Both the position numbers and the translations under genes were made by a program. The notes beneath the pieces are model-generated. The model worked only from the letters and a program-made list of their open reading frames with translations, was not told the origin of the DNA and did not search any database. Shown in pieces: positions 1 to 13,917 of a stretch of 64,000 nt of DNA. The stretch's first letter is position 1, and each line of letters starts with the position of its first letter. The DNA is from Aphrophora alni (lineage: Eukaryota > Arthropoda > Insecta > Hemiptera > Aphrophoridae): contig OY740768.1 of assembly GCA_963513935.1 (NCBI GenBank), forward strand, positions 36,020,216 to 36,084,215, written 5' to 3'.

Positions 1-3000
1 TCTAGAAACATTGTTTTATGGATGTACGTAAACCCCTTCAGGATAAACAAGGTAAACGACAAGTTTAATATCATAGCTAACCAGAAATAGTTCTAGGCCT
101 AATTCGTAATATCATATAACAACACTGTGTTTAAATTTCTGGTCTTTCAGAACCTTTTAAAGCCTCAAATTGATTAATGCAACAAGTTTTTTTTAGACTT
201 ATTTCGTTACAAATTGACACATGCACTCTCTTTCTCGTGTTTTCCTTATTTCCATAAAAATGCTGTAACTATCCGTCAAATAGTGAAAATAACCTTAATA
301 AACTATAGACACTATTTTAGAAGGTCGAATATCGAAAAAATGGTTTAAGCGATTTTAATAAAATTTTGATAAAAAGCGATAGGCGAACAAAATTATGATT
401 CGGCAGTAGGCTACATTAAAAATGGTAAACACAACGATTCCAGCTGATACTCAATTTTTTGGTAATTTGTTACTAATTTATTGCAAAACCGTAATTTTCT
501 TATCCCCAAATTTGGATTACTGTTTGACAATTTTGTTTGGAAACATATACTTCACATTTTTCCAAAATTTAACATAAATCACTGATTTAATAAATAGTCT
601 TCACTGATACGTCATCGATAGTTCAATTCCATTTTTTGTTAAAAAACTTTGAAACCGACATTTTTTGGAAGATCACAAGCAAAACGTTCTGTTCATGTTT
701 TTAGGAGACTACATTTTGCTCAAAATTTGATTAAAATTGTCACAGCCGATTTGTGAAATTTTTTATATAGTTTAGGTCGGACCCAAAATTTTTAGTTATT
801 AAATAAATTCCGATTAAAAACAACGGAAGTGGTCTATAGATATACCAGATCTTTCAAAAGTTAGTTAAAACTTTAAATAGTTGTGGTTTCGTCATTTGTT
901 GTTCAAGCCCCCTGAAAATCCTTTATTGTATGCTAATATAATTGTAATTTATTAAAACAACAGATATTATTTTCATTGTTATTTATTTTTGTTATAGCAA
1001 AGATTTTTTTTTATGTTGATTAATTTTAAATGCAGGAATATAGCGAGCAGTGTAGTAGTTTATAATTAATTAATTGATATTTTTTATTCCATCATGACTT
1101 TGCCTTTCCAAACAAACATCGTCCTTATTATGTGTTATTATGAATGTGAATGGAGTTAAGAAAGTTTCCTACTTGCAACGGTTGAGGGACGGATAATGCA
1201 GTGTAGTCGTGTTTAAAAAACTTGTTACATTGAAACTACCGGGTTTTGTTAGAGATATCAAGAGGCCAGGAAGACCTTCAATCTTAATAGATGAAATCGT
1301 AAGAACTGGAAGAAGCAATTACTAAAAATGTAGCTGAGATAAAATGTCAACACATTAGAAATGCCGCTCATAGCATGAGAAAAAACTACTAATTCTCCAA
1401 GAAGAGAGCCTTCAAATTCCTTCACAATATCACTAAAAAAATATGTCTTAATAACGCTAACAAGTAATACAAGACATAATTATATTTAAGCTACAAAAAC
1501 ATAGTATAGTTTAATATTAAGTTATTTATTATTAAATCCTGTTTAATTCAAATGAAATTTATGTACTTTTTTCTATGTTAAAGAAATAACCAATAATATA
1601 TTAATTAAAGTTGTATCTTACATTTGAAAGTCCCACTATTTCTAAAGACAGATATAATAAATAAACAGATGGGAAATTTTGTTTTAGGACTTCAAAATGA
1701 ATAGTTTCATGAAAACTAAAAATCAATGTTTCTAACAAATCAACAAAATGTATACCATTTTAAACCAAAAAGAAAAAATAAGGTAAGCAAAGAGGGGGGA
1801 AAGATACAAATACTTCAACTTTCAGTGACACGAAATTTTGAGTTTATGTAATCAAGTAATAAATTAAATCAAGTATAGTTTTGTGTGTCAATCTACACTT
1901 TTGTCAAAAATTTAATTTTACAGATGTGATTCTACAAAAAATATTATTATATTTATCTACTTAGTAAGAATGTTTTTTTGAATCAATGTGTTTTTTGGGA
2001 GGTGAGGTTAATCAGGAAAAATCATCGCAGTTATCATAGCCTGTACCGCTAAACATACAAATAGCTTATTTGGATGAAACTGGGAACAACACGGTTAGAG
2101 TCTATTCGAAAATTATATTATAAAAGTCAATATTTGAAACGTTTAGGGGGGGAGGGCATATTGATTTAGTAGAAGAAGTTAGATTGTATACGGAACAAGT
2201 AGTAGATAGTTATATTTTCTAATAGATTTTTCTAGTTTTTCTGCTTGTATTGTTCGTAAGTAAACAAGCAATATTTCTACTTTTCTCTCTACGTACGTAC
2301 AAAAATATAGATATATAATTAAAATGATAGTCCCTTTTGTGTTTTAGGGATCAGTAATTGTACACACCCAATGATCACAGCTACAGGTTGCACCTGTCTA
2401 TTTTGAAAAAAATAAATAAGAGAAAACTATTGTTTTTCTTTACTCAGAAATCACCAATCTTATATTAAACTGATATCTGCGAAGGAATTTTTTTATCATT
2501 ACAATACTTTTTCAAGAAAGAAAAATACAAACACGCGAAAAAGTAATTTAATTCACTTCACCCGATTAATCGTCAAATGACTATACCATATAAACTCCAA
2601 AATACATTTTTAAACCACCAGGTATTTCGAACTATGCAAATATTATTATATATACAGATTATCACATTGTGGAAAAAATGGTGAGATTATGTTGATAAGA
2701 CTTACCGCTAAACTTATGTAAATTAATTACTTCTGAATAGGAGGAGAAATAGGCAAACTATTTTATGGAAATAACGACTGATAAAGTGAGTTTCATATAT
2801 GAAAATTTCCTCTAATATCTCAAGATATACTTCACCAATTTCTATGGTATTTTTGTTAAATTATTTATATTTAAATATGGTCGGAACAAGAATATTAGTG
2901 TTTTACCAAGTTCTAAGGTTCAGAACAACCATTCTTCATGAAATATATGTAGGCCTATGCGTTATTTATAGGCCTCATATGAAACACATTAAAAAAAAAG

Positions 3001-3667
3001 CACTGAATACTAAATAACCTATTCTAAACAGGGTTATCAACAACATTCCTTTCTACCAATGATCAGTTGAACCAATTTCCAATGATTGAATTTGATATTT
3101 TATGGGTCTTAAATGGCAAAATAAATAAAATTTGGTCTAACGAGGCGAAATAAAACATAAATATCAGAAATCTGCTATTAAGTTCAAGGAACTAAGTTCC
3201 ATATACCTAATTCTATAAAATTAATATTAAATACTAGTATAGGTCATACAAAAGTTATATACAATTATAAAAGTCACAAGAACTCTAGGTAATGTCTTAA
3301 AGTATTTTATTTTAAATTACTTTCGTTTCCTTTTATATTTACTTATGCTCTACTTCAAATTCTAAACATTTACAAAAATAAATTAACAATTGTTAGTAAC
3401 AGTATTGGTTTAAATATTTTTTAAATTTTTGTAAATTTAATTATATATATTATGTATGTTTGTGTTCGTGTGCTGGAGTTAACTTTAAAAAACTAAGGAA
3501 AATGTAAAAATATATTTTTATTTATTCGTCTAAAGATGGCCTTAAATGAAATATCAAAATGAGCATACATTTTTTTTTTAATATCAATTATAGGCTAAGA
3601 ATATTAGAAAAATAATTATTAGTAATAGGAAACAAAATCTAGTAAGGAAAAAGTTAATGTAATTTTA
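1..3667. other. AT-rich intergenic DNA, no gene seen
   Basis: All frames are short and low in complexity. The only protein-like trace is a weak transposase-like patch near 1236-1395, listed separately. The 72-codon frame at 2799-3017 has no recognisable composition or motif and is treated as chance. Confidence 0.6.
1236..1395 (+). pseudogene. Possible DNA-transposase remnant (weak)
   Basis: One frame around 1248-1302 reads VRDIKRPGRPSILIDEIV, which has the GRPS/DE flavour of the linker after the helix-turn-helix of Tc1/mariner-type transposases. A second frame just downstream reads KNVAEIKCQHIRNAAHSMRK, which resembles the C-terminal tails of some insect DDE transposases. The two pieces are in different frames with stops nearby, so this would be a much-deleted relic. 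It rests on short motif likeness only and could be coincidence. Confidence 0.2.
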
Positions 3668-3962
3668 TTTCAAAATGCTCTTCAAAGTTCATTTTTCTTC
3701 TATTTTATCTAAATACAACGAAATTTATCAAAATATATAGATAGTATTAAAAGGTATATTTGAATTCATCAAAGCATAACAAGTAAATTAAAATATATTA
3801 CAATTACGAAAATATAGTGAAATCGTAATATAACATAAATATCGAAATATAACAAATATATCGAGATTATATAAAAGTAACAATGAAATATTGTATTATC
3901 ACCTGACTTACGTCAATGAATTAAACTCTTCTTTTCTATGACGACGGGAAATGAGTTAAACT
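3668..3962 (+). repeat. Dispersed repeat B, copy 1
   Basis: This segment matches the reverse complement of 22828-23112 over nearly its whole length. Shared blocks include the stretch around 'atcgaaatataacaaatat', the block 'tatataaaagtaacaa' and the block 'cacctgacttacgtcaatga'. There is no coding capacity and no clear terminal inverted repeat. It is a member of an AT-rich interspersed family of unknown class; a non-autonomous transposon is the simplest guess. Confidence 0.6.
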
Positions 3963-6640
3963 AAGATTTTTAAAGACAAACGAGCACTTCAGTGAGTTTA
4001 AGAAAAGTAAGTAAAAATAAACCTATGTATAGAAAACATTTTTCCTTGGTAACATCTTCATCAACTTGTCACATTGCAGTAAACAATGTAAAGGTGTAAT
4101 TTGTTTCAAATAGGTGATTTACGTTATTTTTTAGCATTTCAAAAATTGTATTCTAAAAAAATTGTTTTTAATTGGTACCTGATAGTTCAGAAAAGTGATT
4201 TATTGATGTTGGAAAATAAAAAATCTATACGTTTAATTATTTATAAAAAAATTATATTATTCATTTATAAATTTAATATATTTAATCAAATTTCCTAAAA
4301 TAATGAATATGTTAAATGATTAAAATTGGTTAAAGTTGATCAGTTTAATCTGAGTATTAAAGGTTTAGTTTTTTCTACCAGTAATTAACCAAAACTATCA
4401 GTTAACTGAAACTCTCCAATGGAAAAATGAGTTACTACAGAAGGATGGGTACGGTAATATTCCATCCTAGAAAGTTTACCAATAATCACATTTAGAACAC
4501 TTTTTGCTGGGTTTGAACACTATTAATTTATATGACGTATATTTTTTTATCTTACTCTAGCCATTTTTTGTCAGAACATAAATTCTTTATAGAACGTGAA
4601 AAAGTGAATTTTTAATTGTTTTAGATTTTTGAAAATAGGGTCATTAATTTTAGCGAAAAAATGAGATAGATCTAAATTAATGATTAGAAAAGATTTTGTT
4701 TTTCGTACAGTTGATGGTTTCAGAGATATAGAGTTTTAAAAATGGCTCCCCAATTTCTTTTCGGTAAATCAAAAAAATACGAAATATTGTTTAATTTTTC
4801 TTCAGGATATCCTTAAAGAAAATATACATTATTAAAGAATATATATATATATATTCATATTTTTTTGTTTTAATTTCGCTATTTTGTAATTTTAATTTTC
4901 GAATAATTAAAAAAAATCGGAAACGATGTTTTTCAAATATTACACATAGATGGTTGAGCTTTACCGGCCGTTTAATGCACTTTCTTTAGTAAAAAAGTTA
5001 ACTTTCAATTTGATTAATTTTCGAAAAAAACTATGATCTTTTCTGTTTCTTAAAAATAAACCAGATGTTATGTATTATAAAACCACACTACAAATACCGG
5101 AACCAGATAGGGCAAAAAGGTTGCGGGAAGTCTGATTTTCTATATTCGATGTGAAATATTATAATAAGAAGTACATGCGATTATTTTGTAAGAAATAGAC
5201 GGAGAAGTTAACAACATGAACAAAAAAATAATGATAAGAAGAAGAATAGACTGTAATTTGAAATTCCAATGTTTAAACAAATATTTTGAAACATTTTAAG
5301 ACATATATAAACTATAAACTTATTTATGCTTATTTAAACTGCCTCTACATTTATAAATTTAGACTTCAGATTCATATTCCGCCACCGATATTCATTTATA
5401 TATAAATAAAAATACTAAATCATTTAATGTTTTTAATTTTGGATTTGCCATTTTAAATTTTCAAATTTTGACAATTCGTATAGAGCAACTCTATGAACAT
5501 AAGTGTTGAAAATTTAATAATAATGTATCAATATCTTTGATATTATACATAGTTCTTTATTTATTTTTCGATGTGCTTTCGCCTTATAATTTTCTAATAA
5601 ATTTTTAAGATACAAAAATCACTTTGTAGCATTTCGTATTTTATCAATATATAACTTTCTCTCCTCTACTATTAAATTAGATCACGTGTTTGTTCTATTA
5701 TGATCAACTTTGCGGCGGGGGGGGGGTTAGTAACCCAAGATGGCGTCTACTGTCAAACGAAGCCAATCTTGACATGATTGAGGGCCTTCTTGATTTTTCA
5801 TGATGGCTGAAAGCTAATGAAGGGGATACGCCCTGTAATAAACTCTCGACCCTTCCCGTTTGTTGTTAATTGATAACAGAGATGTTGACTATAACTCATT
5901 AGCCAACGATATGCCACAAAATAGGAAGCTAAAGGCAATGCGAGAAAATAGCTTACAGTAAATAAGAATTTACTTTGAGCAATTACTACAGAAACAATGA
6001 AAATATAACGGGTCACCATTATCTTGATCCGTTGAGGATACAACTAATACAAATATGGTGATAAGTTTTCAGAAAAAAAAACTTTTTAATGACAGATTGC
6101 CGTTTGTGTATTTTAAAATACAAAATTAAACCAATAGAACTGATATAGAATAATTCCAAATTTTGTATTCATGGTATTATAATATTTTGAAAAAATATTT
6201 ACAAAATCTTATAATTATAAACAATACCGTTTGCAAAAAGCGCCCATTTAAAATATTTCAAAATATTAGGAATGTTATTTAACAAACAATTTACAAATAC
6301 AAAATATTTTGCTCTTAAACATAATATCTTTAAGCTTATTACTGTAAGTAGTAGGATATCTGAGATATCTGTACAAAAATAATTGTATCGTAATTATCTA
6401 CTAAAAACTAAACGAATCGTATATTTAAACTCAATTTCAACAAATACTATCAACGGCTTAGGACGAGTTAACAAGTAAAATAAGTTTAAGCCTTATTTAT
6501 TATAATTATTGTTTATAGTAATTTGTAAAATCCGTAGATAATAATAATTTGTAACCACCCTAACGTCGCGATTTATTTTCACTTGTTGGCTGACAATAAC
6601 ATAAATGACATTTTAGCAACGATTCATTTTATTTTTATTA
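3963..6640. other. AT-rich intergenic DNA, no gene seen
   Basis: It holds short chance frames only. A run of G near 5715-5724 followed by 'aagatggcgtct' resembles the short G-run/ATGG patches seen elsewhere in the window, but no full repeat could be delimited. Confidence 0.55.
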
Positions 6641-6699
6641 GTGTCTGGTTTTGTGGATGGATATATTAAAACGTTTGTGTGTTCTTTTTATATCGTTTT

Positions 6700-7070
6700 A
6701 CATAACGCTTTAACATCTCGGCGATTACAATATACGTATTTAATTACTATTATTTGACCCTACTCGTAACGTATAACATCTCGCCTGTTTGACTAGAAAT
6801 TTTTTACTTAAAATGTTTGAGGCTAACAATTACTCATTAACATCTCGGAGATCGGAATTGAAGTATTTACTCCTTATCGTCTTAAAGATCTAAACTATAT
6901 TTTATTACTATCATTTGATGTTTCTAATAACGACTTAACATCTCGGCGATAATACGCAAAATATTTTATTACAATTTTATCAGACTACTAATAACGTTTT
7001 AACATCTCGCCAAACTGGTTAAGAGTATATTTCCCTAATTATTTTAAACTACGAAAACATCTTGTTCCGT
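6700..7070. repeat. Degenerate ~64-bp minisatellite
   Basis: The core 'aacatctcg' recurs at 6712, 6775, 6839, 6937 and 7001, with a decayed copy at 7056. The spacings are 63, 64, 98, 64 and 55 bases. Most copies are preceded by a taacg-like block and three are followed by GGCGAT/GCGAT/GGAGAT. The DNA between cores is AT-rich and poorly conserved apart from a shared tattttattac-like block. It reads as a small, old tandem array; the 98-base gap is one unit plus an insertion. Confidence 0.7.
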
Positions 7071-7545
7071 TTTACCGTTAGGTTAGTAAATCCAAACAAT
7101 TCCTCTTTTTGATCTACAATTTTAATAATCTTCCTTGTTCAACTCTATTTGTCACAGGAACACTTCATGTTGATATATTTGGAAACCGAAGGTGTCATTT
7201 TACTTCCTTAATTACAATCAAATGGCAGTTACATGACGATTTAAAACGAAGATATCGACATTCAAGTTTTTATTGTTTTTACTAGCTAATTTTAGTTAAT
7301 TCGTTTAATTTATTGTGTGTTTCTGGTCCAGTTCTTATTAAAATGATCAAATAACTTTACACTTTTGTAAAATATCCTTTGTTGGTTGAGTTCTACAATA
7401 TTGTCAGTCTAAACACTTAATTACTAATTAATTAAACCATTTTAATTAAGATATAGGTATTTCACTTTCTATTTAACATTATTTTCTTTCTTTCGCATCT
7501 ATTGAGTACCTATACTATATTTAAAATTTCAAAATTCATTTACAA

Positions 7546-9160
7546 AATTTATATTTCCTGTTTTTTTTGTTTGTTTTTTTTTTATGGTTTACAACCCTTC
7601 TGAACAAATTGAATACCATTATGAATGTAACAATACAAATTTGTAAATAATTTTATAATTAATACAGACTACAAAATTTGTAAAATTAATTAACTCAGTA
7701 AAATTTGTATTTCCCTTTTCGTTATGACTATAAATCATTTTAAACAAAACGTAGAGAAGTATGAAAGAAAAAATACGAATCTGTCCCAAAAATTAGAAAA
7801 ACTATTAGAACCTATGAATTTTTTTAAAATAATATATAAATTCCACAAAATTTGTATTTCACGTTTTTTAATTACTTAATCCCTTCTAGATAAAACCTTT
7901 CTTATACAATATGAAAGTAATAATCTAAACCGGTTCTCAAAATTTGTAAAATTAATAAACTCTCCAAAATGTGTTCCCATTTAGAAAAATGGTCAAACTA
8001 ATCTAAACCAAACGTAGATACGTATTAAAGTAAAAATACAAAACAAGACTAAAATTAATAAAGATTAGAAAATCTGTAAAATTAATATAAACTCATCAAA
8101 ATGGTATTCACTAACCCTTCTGAACAAAATCCTTCTTATACGCGAAGTCTATTAGTCTATTAACGTAAAAACACAATCCTGAAGGAAAATTTTGTAAAAT
8201 AAATAAACTATGAAATTTATAAAATTATTAAGCTCTAAAAAAATTTATAATTATTATAAACTCCACATAATGTGTGTTTACCTCTTTTTTTTATAAGTAC
8301 CAACCCCTTTAAACAAAATTTAGAAGCTTATAAAAATTAAAATACTAAAAATCCAACAAAATTTGTAATACTTTCCAGTCTACAAATTTTATAAAATTTA
8401 CAAAATCTCGAAAGTTAATTAAACTCCTCAGAATGTATATTCCCACTTTGTTATGACTACAAACCCTTCTGTATAAAACTGTTATTATACATGTATGAAT
8501 GTAATTTTTTTTTTAATTAATAGACTATAAAATTTTTAAAATCTAATGTATATAAACTCTACATAATGTGTATTTCCTGTTTTTTATAACTGCCAACTCT
8601 TCTAAACAAAATGTAGGAACATATGAGAGTAAAATTATAAACAAACCTGACGGCAAAATTTGTAAAATAATTAAAATCAAAAAAAATTAATTAATATAAA
8701 TTCTATAATAATAATCTCTATTTCCCGTATTTTATAATTACAAGCCTTTCTAAACAAAATTTAGATACTTATAAAAGTAAAAATATAAAATAGAAAAAAA
8801 TTTAAAAAGTCTACAGAATTAATAAAGTTTAAAAAATTGTAAATGTAAAATCTGTAATAAATGATAGATACTCCATAAAGGTTGTTATAACTACTAACCC
8901 TTCTGAACAAAATCCTTCTTATTTATACACGTATGAAAGTAAAATTCTAACACTGTTGTTAAAATTTGTAAAAATTAATAACCTACAAAATTTGAAAAAT
9001 TAATAAAGTCTACAAAATTTTTAAAATTATTAAACTCTCCTAATACTGTAGTTTGTTATGACCATAAAAGTTTTAAAAAAGTATTCACTTATAAAAGTAA
9101 ATATGTGAATATGTTGCAAAAGTTTGTGTAAAATTAATAAACTCTGATTATTGTGTCAGA
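7546..9160. repeat. Degenerate ~150-bp satellite, about 11 units
   Basis: Unit starts, taken at a 'ttgtatttccc'-like block, fall near 7546, 7702, 7849, 7968, 8099, 8268, 8431, 8565, 8713, 8874 and 9040. Spacings run from 119 to 169 bases (mean about 149). Each unit repeats the same order: tatttccc plus a T-run, then 'acaacccttctgaacaaaat', then 'atgaaagtaaaa', then several 'aaaatttgtaaaattaat' blocks, then 'aaactctccaaaat'. Divergence between units is high, so the array is old. No open frame crosses it. Confidence 0.8.
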
Positions 9161-12100
9161 TTTGTATAAAACGCTGTGGTAATACATTGTGGAGTGCAAC
9201 ATTAAAGGTAAACTATGTCATGTTACAACACATGGGTGACTTGCCATTACGAAATAGTTTCGAAACTCTAAACCCCTTAGCATTGTTGCCAACATGCTTT
9301 AATTAACTCGCCTGTGCCTGTACTGTTCTGTAGCTTTTCATTTAAGAGAAAACCCTCGTAAGGTTAACGGAGATGACGAGAAATTTCCCTTGTCTGCTGC
9401 ATTCTCCTTCTAAATTACCTTTAGTCTCGGCGAACGTTGAATACTCATGTTCTAACTTTGCTTTTCTTTATGTAATTTGGTTTTAGTATGTACAATTTAT
9501 GTATTATTTATGTCAGTAGTTGATTAACAATGATAAATCTAACACACGCTATTAGAATGCTGTTTATAAATAATTATATTGAACATAATGAAACAAGAAG
9601 AAAATTTAGTAATTTTGTCCCCGAAGAAATATTTCAGTTTCAGAAATTTCAGATTTTCAACTCTTAGAAAAACAAAGAGGTGAAATTCGAAATAATCAGA
9701 TTCATTTTTTTTATTGAAAAACGTCGTTTGCCCCATCAATGTATTGGTAAAAATCAAAAGTCTAATAATTGTGAAACAGCCGTTATTATTATGAAGTAAA
9801 CTGTACTAGTGAAAAACTTAAAATAATTGTTTATTTCATTCAATAGAACATATTTTGGGTTTGATCTATTTTCCTGAAAGGTTAACGTGTTTTTAAAAAT
9901 CGTATCCAAATTTTAATCTTCAGAAAATGAAAATCTAGTCATAAATGGAATAACCCGTGTCTAGAAATTAGAACTCTTAAATAAGAATTACCTTCAAACC
10001 TAGAATATGACTAATGAGAATCATTATAAATTTCTCCAAACAAACAAACTTGTTTAGAAAATCGCTTCAGTAGTTGATCAAAGAATCTGTGGTATCAAAG
10101 AATTTCTAATAAGAAATGTTTTTCTAAATATAAAATAATTTAATAAAAAATTACATTATACAAAAACATTCTCATTGAAAGTAATAAGCTGTATTGTTTC
10201 TCTCTATAAAAGGTCATTAATAGTACAAATTATGTTATTTATTTAAAATCTACTATTTTGTTTTTTTATTAGAGAGTTATAATAATTTTTTTTTTAATAC
10301 TAAACATGTCAGTTCTTGTAAGAATATAACCATGAATTTTTACATTTAATGTGTTTTATATACGTTCAACATATTCATTTATAAATAACGACCTTTTCGT
10401 GGGTTATTCTTTATTCGGTATAGTGTGAAATTTACATCAGCACCTGCAAATTTTGACAAAATTTTAGTTCTGGTTTTAATTTGTCTAAAAGAAAGTTCAT
10501 ACCAACAATTCAAATATTTAAGAATTAAAACCTTTAAAAATGTATATATATTTACTAAAAATGTGAATATTGGTTTTAAATTTATTTCTGAGTACAGCAT
10601 CTTAAATATAGAAAATCAACGGACCACAAACTAGAGTCAAACCTATAAAGTTCTATGGTTTATTGAAAAACCTAACAAGAAGGTAGGCGCGTTAGGCGGT
10701 TCGCCATTTCTTTGACAAATAATAATAATTAAAAAGTTATTAGATTTTGAAATGGACGTTTTAGCACAGAGTTCATGTTATTTTGTATGAAATAGAGTTT
10801 TTAATCCTACAATGTCCTAAAACATGTCTCCGCTCGTATTAGATGCAACATAATTTATAAGCTGGTATAAAATAAACCAATGTGTAAAGAGATCAAATTT
10901 GTAATTTAAGAATGATTTTCATTTTAAAAACTAGATAAATGATTATTTCAACAATGTAGGAGCGTAATTAAAGATTTGTGGCCATTTTGAAATTTTAAAG
11001 ATAGGTAAAGTTATACTAATGACAAACTCTTGTGTATCATAACAAAAGACAGGAAAATTGAGTCTCACAAAATTAGTTTCAATAAGCTATGGTCATCTGA
11101 ATGCAGCTATTTGGATTTTACTAAAATGGCATAGGTGTTACATTTAACGTATGATGAATGTATAATGACGTTTAAAAGCGACTGATTTATATAAAAGAGT
11201 TTTCCTTTTTACAAAAATAGTAGTAAATCAGAAATTTGCTCTTATAGTGCACAACTAGGTCAATTAAGAAAGAATATATTGCATTAAAATCCCTTTAACA
11301 CAACCGAAAAGACAATAATTTATTTTAACAACAAATCGCATTTAAAAAAACTTTGGACCTCAAATTAAATAATTAATAGTGTAACAGCCTTCATAGTGTA
11401 TATTTTAGGAAGGAAGAGATAGGTATAACGGAATCCACATAGTTTCAGACATTTGAGCTATTGAAATTTACCACATGTACTTTTTTACAGTTTCGTTTTT
11501 AGAATAGTATAATACGAAAAAATCGCGAAGTTTTGTTTCAAAATTTTAAATCAAGTACAGAAAATTTAAAATAAGTCAAAATATTTCTTCGTATTTACAG
11601 AAACTAAAAACCCACTTTTCCCATAAAATCGATGGAAAACATTTTGCTCATGTGTTACACTAATTAAATTATACTAATAACTTTCTCTATTTCTTAAGCG
11701 TGTATATTTTTATTTTTATTTAAATTTAAAATTAATTGAAATGTCTCCTCTCTTAAAACATAAATGAGCGCTGATAGTCTTCTTCGTGTCCAAAATCGTA
11801 CGTAGTCCCTGAAACAATAATTATCAAATTCGTCATAATTATACAATAAACTAATAATCCTAACACATTATTAGACTTGTATATAAGTAATATTATATAA
11901 TTAATACATACATTAAATATAAATTTATCTATTACATCAATAATATTATAACCTTAGTACTATTATACCACTAATAGAATCTTTCAGATAAATCTGCATA
12001 ATATTTCTGTGATGGAAAATAAGTTGTTAATAGTTTAAAACAAATATGACTCAAAATGCTCTTGTAGATGCTGGGTTTATTACTATTTACGATTCCTCTA

Positions 12101-13313
12101 AAATAACGAAATTATTAAACAAACCTTTCTCCTGTGCAAGACAAAAGAGACAATACTATAAATAAAAAAGTATGTTGTTTTTGTAAAACAGTTCATAATG
12201 ATAATATTTAATTATGAAGAAATTATGTTCTAATTTTTTTTATTTGTTTTGCCTTGATAACTACTCAGACTTTGGTCTATAGAAATATTAAAATTATAAT
12301 TTAGTTTATTACTTTTTTTTAACTTTAAAATTTTTAAATATATATAATAAAGTGCGTTTAGAACTACTGCTAAAAGTTACGTAAAAATATTCTAAAAATA
12401 TAGAATGTGCAAAGTTAAGAAAGGAAAATCACTATGGAAAAATACTTTGTTATGTGTAATGGATGGTGTATTTTACCACCGATAACTTTAAATTTTCTCA
12501 AAAAAAATAATAAATAAAAAAAATAAATAAAAAAATAAAAATGCGAACAATTTGGGAAATCGTTTATTTTTTTAATCATGTTGGGTGTATAATTAATTTG
12601 TACGTTGAATCGAAAGATACTAATAGAGTTTTTTATACCAATTGTGTTCGAATTCTTGTTTAAATCAAATGGTAGGGAAATATCTAAAACTCTGCTACCA
12701 CTGTTAATAAAACTTTGAACAGGAACCAACGCACAAAATGCTTTTGAAGTCCCAAAAACAAAACAACAAAATTTGTTCAAGATATGAATAACCCTTTTAC
12801 TCAAATTTTTAACGTTTATAAAATAAATCATATATTAACATTGTTGTGTGTAAACACAATATCCAGTTTCACGTAGTTTTAATATATAAAAATATGACAT
12901 ATTAATCTAGGCTTTTTTATTTGTTAATAGTTCTGAAAAATTTTACAGTTCTGAAAGTTTTGCAGTTCACTTATATATAAATAATAATATTATTTTTATT
13001 TTTTACTTTTCAATAATGTCACGTAACAAATGCATCTAAATTACAAATAAAACAAATTTAAAACTTAAGTAAATATGTGTATACTTTAAGAAAAGAATAT
13101 ATTATACAGTTTTTATATAACAATAATTATATACAATACATAAATAATAATTTTAAAGTATAGCAAAATAAAAGACTTAACATAACATACCATATAACAA
13201 GAAAAACTCTAACTAATACGAATACAACTATGTATTAAATATATAAAAATCTAGCTTTATGTCAGCTCTAACCGTTAGATATACCCACATATACCAGATG
13301 ACAAAAAATTGCC
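9161..13313. other. Intergenic DNA, no gene seen
   Basis: A less AT-rich patch at about 9180-9440 has no motif I recognise. The longest frame is 138 codons on the minus strand at 12415-12831. It is rich in Phe, Ile, Lys and Asn with a low-complexity YFFIYFFYLLFF run, and has no recognisable domain, so I do not call it a gene. Confidence 0.5.
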
Positions 13314-13917
13314 CTCCACCCTACTTTCAAAGTAATTTTCGTCATATCGATTTAAAACCAAATGAAGTATAAACTTCACCACCAAGAAGTCGTACCTAAT
13401 ATCACGACTACGTTATGTGAAGTTTAAAATTGTATCCATTATCTACTATTTAATAAGAAAATTTATATATTTTTCATTATCTACTGTTATGTATTTACTT
13501 ATCGTGATACATCTTAAAACCTAACAATTTCAAAATGTTTTGAAACTAATGTAATGAAAAATAGGTTTTACAAATAATATCCAACACTCTCATCCAACTG
13601 TTATGCAGTATGATATATCACAAATAATTTGAGCTATTATGTAGCTTTGGTAATATTTTAAAAAAAGTCAAAATTCATATTGTTATTGTGAATAGCTGGA
13701 GATTGGACCCCGATATAAAAAAAAAACTCGATTCTGCTACTGAACTTAATAATGAAAAACCATGTTTAATCGTGCATGACACTAGCGTGTTACCATTTTA
13801 AGAAATTATCTCAAATCTATGATGGTAAACAAATATTGTAAACACCAAAAAACGTATTTCTAATAGTCATTAATAATTTATTTGATATGACGAAAATTGT
13901 AAGGAAAAGTAGGGAGA
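13314..13917. repeat. Imperfect ~35-bp inverted repeat, ~600 bp apart
   Basis: The left arm at 13314-13348 and the right arm at 13884-13917 are imperfect reverse complements. Both contain a ccctac block and the 15-base block 'attttcgtcatatc' in inverted orientation. The ~535 bp between the arms has no coding capacity. This could be a degraded MITE or an inverted pair of repeat fragments. I could not identify target-site duplications. Confidence 0.35.

Noticed and set aside
5798..6043. 81-codon minus-strand frame with a hydrophobic stretch
   Set aside because: The hydrophobic run is short and there is no family likeness or gene context.
12415..12831. 138-codon minus-strand frame, the longest outside the LINE
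   Set aside because: Low-complexity Phe/Ile/Lys/Asn composition, no domain, and no splice or promoter context; expected by chance in long AT-rich DNA.
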